A DNA stretch of 6,399 nt from Chitinophaga pinensis (GTDB lineage: Bacteria; Planctomycetota; Phycisphaerae; Phycisphaerales; SM1A02), in assembly GCA_943329105.2 (NCBI GenBank), contig CALQCP020000144.1, positions 1-6,399 on the forward strand. Direction: 5' to 3'. The notes under the pieces were generated by a model. It did no database searches, was not told the DNA's origin, and was given only the letters and a program-made list of their open reading frames with translations. Every line of letters starts with the position of its first letter. Position 1 is the first letter of the stretch. This document shows, piece by piece, positions 1 to 5,338 of the stretch. The position numbers and the translations under genes were made by a program.

Positions 1-440
1 CCGCCGGCATCACTGCTGCAAGTGTTGCCAATGCTGCCACCGCCACCACGGGCATCGAACTTCGTATTCCATTTGCAGACCTTGGACTTGCTGCTGACTT
101 CGCAGGAACGGTGGCGCTCACTGCGTTCATTGAACGCGTTGACGGCACCGTCTCTAACCAGTGGCTCCCTGCCCTACCCGCAGGAAGCGGCGACCTTGGC
201 ATCGCCCCCAATGCAACCAACATCGCTGGCACGCAACACTTGACCGTGTTCCTCGGAGCGATAGCCGACCTCAACGGCGACGGATCCGTGAACGGCAGCG
301 ACCTCGGCATCCTGCTTGGTAACTGGGGACCAACCCCACCTGGCTCCGGCATCGCCCTTGGCGACCTCAACCGCGACGGCATCGTGGACGGCGCTGATCT
401 TGGCCGGTTGCTCGCGCAATGGGGCATAAACGGCGGGTGA
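1..440 (+). CDS. 3' end of a secreted protein with two C-terminal dockerin-like repeats (partial)
   Basis: The frame is open from the left edge (first full codon at base 3) to TGA at 438-440. No convincing start lies inside the window, so this is the C-terminal part of a longer protein. The first ~87 visible residues form a beta-rich region with landmarks GIELRIPFADLGL, VALTAFIERVDG and VSNQWLPALPAG. From memory, this resembles a sandwich-like module common in planctomycete secreted proteins, but I cannot name a family. Two dockerin-like repeats follow (264-329 and 360-425), joined by a Pro/Gly linker, and the protein ends WGINGG. Each repeat has the EF-hand-like D-x-N-x-D-G-x-V pattern with a downstream Asp. 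The role is unknown; the repeats suggest an extracellular protein with a C-terminal attachment or sorting module. A gap of 79 bases separates it from the SGNH hydrolase gene, with no obvious terminator between them. The frame is sure; the function is not. Confidence 0.85.
   Translation, partial: AGITAASVANAATATTGIELRIPFADLGLAADFAGTVALTAFIERVDGTVSNQWLPALPAGSGDLGIAPNATNIAGTQHLTVFLGAIADLNGDGSVNGSDLGILLGNWGPTPPGSGIALGDLNRDGIVDGADLGRLLAQWGINGG
264..425 (+). repeat. Dockerin-like repeat pair, C-terminal (gene 1)
   Basis: Two 22-codon units at 264-329 and 360-425. Unit 1 starts ADLNGDGSVNGSDLG and ends LLGNWG. Unit 2 starts GDLNRDGIVDGADLG and ends LLAQWG. The Asp, Asn, Asp and Asp at loop positions 1, 3, 5 and 12 fit the calcium-binding loop of type I dockerins, which are known to consist of two such half-repeats. 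Whether a cohesin partner exists cannot be seen here. Confidence 0.85.
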
Positions 441-519
441 TGAGCTGCGCGCTGTACCTGAACAACAAACGAAGAGTGGCGATCAACTCGGGCATCGCAC
501 ACCGTTGTAGCCTCATTGC

Positions 520-1248
520 ATGGCACTCAACGCTCGCCGTCTTGGACTCCTCGCCTATCTTCCACTTCTCATGTTGGCTATGACAGGCGAACCAACCTCT
601 GTGATTGCTGCACCGCGCGATGATGCTGATGCAATCGCACGCCAGGAGCAATTGATCGCCCGCGTCCGCGATGCAAAGGGCGCGGTGCCAGTGGTGTTTG
701 TTGGCGACAGCATCACGCAAAGTTGGGACGCGCCCGGCAAAGAAGTGTGGGACACCATGCTTGCGCCGCTTGGAGCGATGAACCTAGGTAACAGTGGCGA
801 CCGCACCGAGAACGTCCTGTGGCGACTTCAGAAGGCGCCGCTCACGCCGCTCAAGCCGCGTGCGATCGTGCTCCTTATCGGCACCAACAATGTTGGACAC
901 GGAAAGAGCACCGCGTCCGAAACACTTGCTGGAATCCAGCGCGTGGTGGCGACACTCCGTTCGCAATGCCCGGACGCCAAGATCGTGCTCATGGCTGTCT
1001 TCCCGCGCGGCGAGCACATTAACGCCATGCGCGGCGATCTCCTGCAGGTCAACCAAGCGCTCGCCGCGGATCCGCAGCCAGGTGTGACCCTGATTGACAT
1101 CGGCACGCGTTTCATCCAGCCAAACGGCGACATTCGAAAGGAACTGATGCCGGATGCCCTGCACCTGTCTCCCGCGGGCTATCGCATCTGGGCCGATGCC
1201 GTGCTACCGCTCATCAACGCCCTCAATACGATAAATTTCACTTATTGA
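520..1248 (+). CDS. Secreted SGNH/GDSL-family hydrolase (PAF-acetylhydrolase-like esterase)
   Basis: The product is 242 residues and shows the SGNH blocks in order. Block I is VFVGDSIT at ~59-66, with nucleophile Ser64. Block II is NLGNSGDRT at 88-96, with the conserved Gly. Block III is IGTNN at 120-124, with the oxyanion Asn. Block V is DALHLSPAGY at 212-221, with Asp212 and His215. The GDRTENVLWRL and VFPRGE stretches resemble the PAF-acetylhydrolase IB beta/gamma-like branch, which hydrolyses acyl or acetyl esters; the substrate here is unknown. The N-terminus has Arg6-Arg7, a hydrophobic stretch to ~21 and a likely cleavage site near Ala30, so the enzyme is probably exported. The start is ATG at 520; no Shine-Dalgarno is visible, but the signal peptide supports this start. 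The last few codons (NTINFTY) and the bases after them are noticeably AT-rich. The complete triad suggests an active enzyme. Confidence 0.93.
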   Translation: MALNARRLGLLAYLPLLMLAMTGEPTSVIAAPRDDADAIARQEQLIARVRDAKGAVPVVFVGDSITQSWDAPGKEVWDTMLAPLGAMNLGNSGDRTENVLWRLQKAPLTPLKPRAIVLLIGTNNVGHGKSTASETLAGIQRVVATLRSQCPDAKIVLMAVFPRGEHINAMRGDLLQVNQALAADPQPGVTLIDIGTRFIQPNGDIRKELMPDALHLSPAGYRIWADAVLPLINALNTINFTY

Positions 1249-1329
1249 CTAAAAATTGAAGCCCCTCCCAGACCGCAGAATTTGAATTTCTATTGTGGCA
1301 TCTGCTCCGCCCGCGCGTACGTTGTCATT

Positions 1330-3021
1330 ATGGTCCCCCGCCGACAACTGTTCCGTGCATTGCTCGCCGCGCTGGTCACTGCATCAGCCCATGGCCAAGG
1401 GGGCGCCACCTGCACCACATCCATCAACGAGTACTTCGTCGCGCCGGCATCAGGCTCGTTCTACGGAGCGGCGCAAGCGGTCAATCTCTCTGGTTACACG
1501 CGACTGCGCCTTGTTCAAGACGGATCGCCAAATTCTTCTGGCACGTGGGTCTCAGCGCCGATCGCCAGCAACATCACTGAATTCACCGCGACGTTTCGAT
1601 TCAGTTTCCGCAACAGTGTCGGTGGCCCGGGCGATGGATTCTCATTCCTCTGGGGCAACCTCTCCAACGCGTCCGGCACACGAATGTCCGGTGGCGAAAA
1701 TGGTGTGCAAGCATTCGTCCAAGATCAATCGGGACTCAGTGTTGGGTTTGCAAGCTATCCCGGAGCAGGCGCCAACGGCGTGAATGGAAAGTGGGCGGGC
1801 GGTACGAACTTCGCATTCGTTCCGTTCACGTACACGCCGGTCACTTGGACAACCACCGCGCTGGCTGCCAACACTATCAAAATGGCGACCGCCACCATCT
1901 TTTGGTCACGCAGCACCGGAACACGGGTCACCATTGCTGTTCCTGGAAACACAGGAACCCTCATCTACATCGACAAGGGTCAACCACAGACCTCCGCAAT
2001 CAATTCCGCTGGTTGGTCATTCGGATTCGCAGCGCGCAACGGCGCAGTGGATGAAGACGTGCTGATTGGGGAATTTAAGGTCAACGCCATCGTGGAGTGC
2101 CCCGATCCGCGCAGCCCTGCTGACCTGGATCGCGATTGCGTCGTTTCCGGCGCAGACCTCGCCACTGTTCTCAGTAACTGGGGACCGTGCGGCAGCACGC
2201 CGTGCGTTGGCGATCTTGACAACAATGGCTCCGTTGGTGGCAGCGATCTCGCCGGCGTGCTGGGCGCGTGGGGCGATGCAAATTGCGTTCCTCCGGTGTC
2301 ATCCGATCGACTAGTGATGCGGCCACTTGGCACCACCAGCGCTGCTCAAGGCTTCTGGGAATACCTGCCCGCTGGATACGCAACCCGGAACGACTGGCCA
2401 CTCTTGGTGTGCCTCCATGGCATTGGCGAAGATGGCAACGGAACCTCGGCGGAACTCACTCGGCTGCTCGGGAATGGCATTCCAACAATTATCAAGGGAA
2501 ACGCTTGGCCACTCCCCGCCTCCACTGCGGGCGACGCGTTTGTGGTGCTTGCTCCGCAGAACGCGCGCGGCGGCTGCCACATCCCCACTGATATTGATGC
2601 CTTCCTGCAATGGGCGGCTAGCCACTACGGCGTGGACCAAAGTCGCATCTACCTGACGGGGCTCAGTTGCGGCGGCATCGGCACATGGGAATACCTCCGA
2701 ACCGTTGGCGCAAACGCCCTGCCCGCTGCCGTGGTGCCCATCTGCGGCAATGGCATCGACGCATGGAATCAACGCGGTTGCCTGCTGGGCAACATGCCCA
2801 TGTGGGCCTTTCACGGTGACGCTGACGGAACTATTCCGGTGCAAGGATCCATCGTCCCGCTGACGGGCGTTGCGGCTTGTACATCACCAGTGGCAGCGGA
2901 TGCGCGGCTCACCATCTATCCAGGCGTCGGGCATGATTCGTGGACGGCCACTTACAACCTCAGCGCTGGGCATGACATCTATGCGTGGCTACTCACGCAT
3001 CGCCGAACCACCACGCCGTAA
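1330..3021 (+). CDS. Secreted lectin-like / dockerin-like / alpha-beta-hydrolase esterase, three-part protein
   Basis: The product is 563 residues. I chose ATG at 1330 over an in-frame TTG at 1282 because MVPRRQLFRALLAALVTASAHGQ is a clean signal peptide. Residues ~24-258 form a concanavalin A/L-type-lectin-like sandwich, with GPGDGFSFLWG, a GGENGVQAF stretch, GLSVGFASY and a final WSFGFAARNG. Residues 264-315 are two dockerin-like repeats. Residues ~330-563 form an alpha/beta hydrolase of the predicted-peptidase/PHB-depolymerase-like esterase type. It has LLVCLHGIGEDGNG (oxyanion region), nucleophile Ser446 in TGLSCGGIGTWEYL, Asp499 in FHGDADGTIPV and His535 in GVGHDSW. The triad is complete, so an extracellular ester hydrolase that binds a glycan is plausible; the substrate is unknown. 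The dockerin-like pair is internal rather than terminal, and the region is Cys-rich. RRQLF at the N-terminus could be a Tat motif. The gene is separated by 81 bases from the SGNH gene and converges on the PI-PLC-like gene. Confidence 0.92.
   Translation: MVPRRQLFRALLAALVTASAHGQGGATCTTSINEYFVAPASGSFYGAAQAVNLSGYTRLRLVQDGSPNSSGTWVSAPIASNITEFTATFRFSFRNSVGGPGDGFSFLWGNLSNASGTRMSGGENGVQAFVQDQSGLSVGFASYPGAGANGVNGKWAGGTNFAFVPFTYTPVTWTTTALAANTIKMATATIFWSRSTGTRVTIAVPGNTGTLIYIDKGQPQTSAINSAGWSFGFAARNGAVDEDVLIGEFKVNAIVECPDPRSPADLDRDCVVSGADLATVLSNWGPCGSTPCVGDLDNNGSVGGSDLAGVLGAWGDANCVPPVSSDRLVMRPLGTTSAAQGFWEYLPAGYATRNDWPLLVCLHGIGEDGNGTSAELTRLLGNGIPTIIKGNAWPLPASTAGDAFVVLAPQNARGGCHIPTDIDAFLQWAASHYGVDQSRIYLTGLSCGGIGTWEYLRTVGANALPAAVVPICGNGIDAWNQRGCLLGNMPMWAFHGDADGTIPVQGSIVPLTGVAACTSPVAADARLTIYPGVGHDSWTATYNLSAGHDIYAWLLTHRRTTTP
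2119..2274 (+). repeat. Internal dockerin-like repeat pair (gene 3)
   Basis: Two 22-codon units at 2119-2184 (starts ADLDRDCVVSGADL) and 2209-2274 (starts GDLDNNGSVGGSDL), each ending xWG. In unit 1 the Gly after the third loop Asp is replaced by Cys270. Further cysteines at residues 257, 287, 292 and 319 surround the pair. It lies between the lectin-like and esterase domains. Confidence 0.8.
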
Positions 3022-3033
3022 GCGGCGTTACGG
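3013..3033. terminator. Inverted repeat spanning both convergent stop codons; possible bidirectional terminator
   Basis: CCGTAA (3016-3021) is mirrored by TTACGG (3028-3033) around GCGGCG, so the TAA of the plus gene and the TAA of the minus gene sit in opposite arms. An alternative stem pairs ACGCCG (3013-3018) with CGGCGT (3023-3028) around a TAAG loop. The stems are only 6 bp and there is no T tract, so terminator function is weakly supported. Confidence 0.3.
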
Positions 3034-4221
3034 GCGGATTGACTGTCCCGCGCGCGGGTCGTTCGCCAGCGGATGAATGCGCGCCGTGCCACCGCCGGGC
3101 ATGCACGTCATGTACCCCGATTCCATATTCGGATCGGCCGCCGGAAAATCCGTTGACACGATGCACGCCCCGCTCGCAAGAGCCTGCTTCTGGCGTTCGG
3201 TACTGCCGCTGAGTGGTTCCACCACGTTCTCATCGGCACGTGTGCGGATCACCACGCCGCGCGCCGCCACTTCGCCAATGCGCTTGCCATCTGCAGTTGG
3301 GTCATTAATCACACAGAACACCCCGTCCGGGGACTGATCACCGCAATCAGCAAACAACACCGTGCCGCGCAGACCCGGATGGCACGCCAAGTGTTTGGCA
3401 ACCACGTGATCATCAACGGTGATCACAAACATGAACTTGCCGCGCAGCTCGTCAATCGTCGGCCATCCAACCGTGGTCACCGCCTCACGCAGCGAAGCGG
3501 CATTCCCACGCACGCGGTCCGGAGTAATCAACTGTTCGGCGCCAAACGTTGCCTGCACTAGCCGCTCAAGCTCCTCCACGTGGCGCAACTCCCAGCGCTC
3601 TGGGTCAGTGATATCGAACCCCGGGAGGCTTGGCACGTCGACCGCCACGCATTCCAGCATGACAAACACCGGCACGTGCTCTGGGTGCAATGCGCTCCAC
3701 GCGGCCATGTCTTGCAAACATCCAGCGAGCGTTGGACAGATCGATTCCTGATCCATGTCCGGAATGTGCAGCACCTTGAATCCCGGAGCATCAAAGCGCG
3801 CGTCATGCCACCGACCAACAATAGAAATGGGATGTGAGTAACGCCCACCGGCGTCATCCACAAAGACATCAAGCTCAAAGCCTCGAATGCCGGCATCCAG
3901 TTGCGCCAGCATTGGCTGATGCGTGTAGTCGAGCGCCACGGCGCGTGAGTCAAAAAATGTGTACGTGAAGATGTCCGGCGCGATGTGATAGGAGTTGTGC
4001 GTGCCAATCACTTGCAACTGATTCAAGCGCAGGCCGGCGGTCGCTGCGTAGGGCTTCGTCTCCGGAGCCGGTGCGGCGACCGCTACTTCGCGCGCCGCAG
4101 TTGGGGGCTGCGTTGCCTGTTCGCAGCTGCACGTCACGCAGCCCGCGGCCAACAGGGCTGCGCACCAACGGAAGTGGGATAGCGGCCCGGTACTGGGAAA
4201 CTGAAGACTCATGCCGGGCAT
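3028..4221 (-). CDS. Probable lipoprotein of the Ca2+-dependent phosphoinositide phospholipase C-like family
   Basis: The product is 397 residues from ATG at 4221; an ATG at 4212 is almost equally good. An in-frame TTG at 4260 would run into a hairpin and is rejected. The N-terminus has a hydrophobic segment ending CAALLAAGC, a lipobox-like site with Cys28. An Ala/Pro-rich linker to ~60 follows, so the protein is probably lipid-anchored. The catalytic domain starts LNQLQVIGTHNSYH, with His75 and Asn76, and continues with GIRGFELDVF (Glu116, Asp118), KVLHIPDMDQES (His152) and a late STDFPAADP stretch. The His-Asn then Glu-x-Asp pattern matches the general-acid and Ca2+-ligand layout known from metal-dependent PI-PLCs. 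This family cleaves the phosphodiester of phosphoinositides; bacterial members have been described in Streptomyces. The true substrate here is unknown. The gene converges on the esterase gene and lies downstream of the PEP-CTERM gene, separated from it by a terminator hairpin. Confidence 0.9.
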   Translation of the reverse strand: MPGMSLQFPSTGPLSHFRWCAALLAAGCVTCSCEQATQPPTAAREVAVAAPAPETKPYAATAGLRLNQLQVIGTHNSYHIAPDIFTYTFFDSRAVALDYTHQPMLAQLDAGIRGFELDVFVDDAGGRYSHPISIVGRWHDARFDAPGFKVLHIPDMDQESICPTLAGCLQDMAAWSALHPEHVPVFVMLECVAVDVPSLPGFDITDPERWELRHVEELERLVQATFGAEQLITPDRVRGNAASLREAVTTVGWPTIDELRGKFMFVITVDDHVVAKHLACHPGLRGTVLFADCGDQSPDGVFCVINDPTADGKRIGEVAARGVVIRTRADENVVEPLSGSTERQKQALASGACIVSTDFPAADPNMESGYMTCMPGGGTARIHPLANDPRAGQSIRP

Positions 4222-4246
4222 GATCACTCGAAGCACCCAACAATGC

Positions 4247-4275
4247 AAGCGCCCCGGCAAAGTGCCGGGGCGCTT
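4247..4275 (-). terminator. GC-rich hairpin after the PEP-CTERM gene
   Basis: AAGCGCCCCGGCA (4247-4259) pairs perfectly with TGCCGGGGCGCTT (4263-4275), giving a 13-bp stem and 3-base loop. It lies 31 bases past the TGA of the minus-strand PEP-CTERM gene and just upstream of the PI-PLC-like start. The trailing sequence on the minus strand is only weakly T-rich. It very likely ends transcription of the PEP-CTERM gene and separates the two genes. Confidence 0.75.
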
Positions 4276-4306
4276 GAGAATTCAAACACAAATCAGTCAA
4301 TCACAC

Positions 4307-5083
4307 TCATGCACGACGACGACGCGAGATGCCGACGCCAGCAAAGGCCAGCATCGCGATGGCACCTGGGGCCGGAATCAGCGACGACTCAATCGTCATG
4401 AAACGCGTGTTGACGTCGTAGCCGGCGTTGCTGCCGACGTTGAGGTACGGATTGTTGTTGTACAGATCCGGGCCACTTGCGAAGACGCTGAAGCTGGTCA
4501 CGAGGCCACCCTGGACGTTCGACCGCCAGCAGATGCTGCCGGTGCCGGCCCAATACTTATTGTCGCCGTTCTGATCGCCGCCCGTAAATCCACTCGCGTA
4601 GAAGTAGTTGTTCGCGACCAACGTGCCGAAGTCATTGAACGCATACATGCCAACATTGGCGCCGCCACCGAACGACGCCGTCCGGAAGAACCAACCATTG
4701 GTGGTATTAGCAACAACGTCCTCGTTGTAATACATACCCTGAGTCATGTTGAACGTTGTGCCGCCGCTGTTTGCACCCAAGGCTGCAAGGGAGCTATAGC
4801 GAACGTACAGATTGTTGTAACTACCAGCAACGCCTTGAGCGTCTGCAGTGGTCTTGTAGACATACGAACCATCAGTCCACACGCCATCGGTGGCGAGGAG
4901 CGAAGATCCGATCGAGCCCAGGGCAGTGGCGTTCACGCCAGCGGCCATGTCTTCGAGGGACGTGAAAGAATTGACCACGCCAGCCGAGGAAGTGCTCACG
5001 TAGAGCAGCGCTGCGTTGGATGTGGTGGCCAAAGCAAGGGCAGCCGTGGCAACGGAGAAGCCAAATGATGCAATACGAACCAT
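4307..5083 (-). CDS. PEP-CTERM-type exported protein with internal repeats, paralogue of the next gene
   Basis: The product is 258 residues. The Sec signal peptide is MVRIASFGFSVATAALALATTSNA, with cleavage after SNA at residue 24. The body (25-235) is rich in Gly, Asn, Ser and aromatics and has no catalytic motif I recognise. It appears to consist of repeats of about 53-57 residues. Each has an aromatic/SL motif (FTSL at 40, YSSL at 96, FNDFGTL at 149) followed by an aromatic-(K/R)-(T/S) motif (YKT 76-78, FRT 133-135, WRS 186-188), suggesting a propeller-like fold. The tail is IPAPG (PAPG 237-240), a hydrophobic stretch 241-252 and RRRR 254-257. This is the layout of PEP-CTERM sorting signals, which exosortases are known to process. 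ATG at 5083 is preceded by GAGG at good spacing. The protein probably ends up at the cell surface; its function is unknown. The body closely matches the product of 5339-6166. Confidence 0.92.
   Translation of the reverse strand: MVRIASFGFSVATAALALATTSNAALLYVSTSSAGVVNSFTSLEDMAAGVNATALGSIGSSLLATDGVWTDGSYVYKTTADAQGVAGSYNNLYVRYSSLAALGANSGGTTFNMTQGMYYNEDVVANTTNGWFFRTASFGGGANVGMYAFNDFGTLVANNYFYASGFTGGDQNGDNKYWAGTGSICWRSNVQGGLVTSFSVFASGPDLYNNNPYLNVGSNAGYDVNTRFMTIESSLIPAPGAIAMLAFAGVGISRRRRA
4313..4375 (-). other. PEP-CTERM-type sorting tail
   Basis: This covers residues ~237-257 of the gene 5 product: a PAPG box, a short hydrophobic helix and four consecutive arginines before the final Ala and the stop. 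In planctomycetes the motif is often PAPG-like rather than strict PEP. An exosortase gene is expected elsewhere in the genome; none is in this window. Confidence 0.8.
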
Positions 5084-5091
5084 GATGAAAA

Positions 5092-5095
5092 CCTC
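5092..5095 (-). promoter_or_regulatory. Shine-Dalgarno GAGG for the PEP-CTERM gene
   Basis: On the minus strand TGAGGT precedes ATG at 5083, with 8 bases between GAGG and ATG. This supports the chosen start. Confidence 0.65.
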
Positions 5096-5147
5096 AGTAA
5101 GGGAAAGGGAAGTAGAAACGTGTCTAAGGGTGAGTGAAAATAACCCA

Positions 5148-5180
5148 ACTAGAGCGGAAATCTAGTAATTACCTCCGTAA
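5148..5180. promoter_or_regulatory. Cluster of inverted repeats upstream of the PEP-CTERM gene (possible operator)
   Basis: Three adjacent or overlapping symmetric elements lie 65-97 bases upstream of the start at 5083: ACTAGA-N7-TCTAGT (5148-5166), the perfect palindrome GTAATTAC (5165-5172) and TTAC-CTCC-GTAA (5169-5180). Such symmetry suits a dimeric DNA-binding protein. I find no convincing -35/-10 pair next to it, so an operator role is inference only. Confidence 0.3.
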
Positions 5181-5269
5181 CAACCGCAATTTGTGACCCG
5201 CCCCCCTGACGGGAAACGAGGGCATTTCGCACTAAATACCATCATCAGAATTCACGCAAAATAAAACAC

Positions 5270-5297
5270 CGCAGGAGACACATCTGTGTCTCCTGCG
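5270..5297 (-). terminator. Intrinsic terminator of the dockerin-tailed paralogue
   Basis: CGCAGGAGACAC (5270-5281) pairs with GTGTCTCCTGCG (5286-5297), giving a perfect 12-bp stem and 4-base loop. On the minus strand the stem is followed by GTGTTTTATTTTGCG, a T-rich tract. It lies 41 bases past the stop of the gene ending at 5339 and is a textbook rho-independent terminator in that direction. Confidence 0.85.
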
Positions 5298-5338
5298 GGT
5301 GATTTCAATGAGATGTCCGGTTGGCTGTCTCGCTTCGC

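Noticed and set aside
1245..1250. TTGACT as a -35 box for the lectin/esterase gene
   Set aside because: No -10-like hexamer lies at 16-18 bases; the sequence there is CCAGAC. The motif overlaps the SGNH stop codon by chance.
1282..1329. TTG start for the lectin/esterase gene
   Set aside because: It would add 16 residues with cysteines before a clean signal peptide that begins at ATG 1330.
264..2274. Evidence for a cellulosome
   Set aside because: Dockerin-like repeats alone do not make one: no cohesin, scaffoldin or glycoside hydrolase is present in the window.
2311..2844. Minus-strand open frame inside the esterase domain
   Set aside because: The plus strand encodes a complete alpha/beta-hydrolase core with its catalytic residues; the antisense frame has no recognisable feature.
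3047..3058. Perfect 12-base palindrome CCCGCGCGCGGG
   Set aside because: It lies in the coding C-terminus of the PI-PLC-like gene and is an alternating CG run expected occasionally in GC-rich coding DNA.
4222..4260. TTG start for the PI-PLC-like gene
   Set aside because: It overlaps the strong hairpin ending the upstream gene and places extra residues ahead of the lipoprotein signal.
4211..5068. Long plus-strand open frame opposite the PEP-CTERM gene
   Set aside because: Its translation is rich in Arg, Val and Ala without domain features. The minus strand here has a signal peptide, a sorting tail, a Shine-Dalgarno and a clear paralogue, so the plus frame is a codon-bias shadow.
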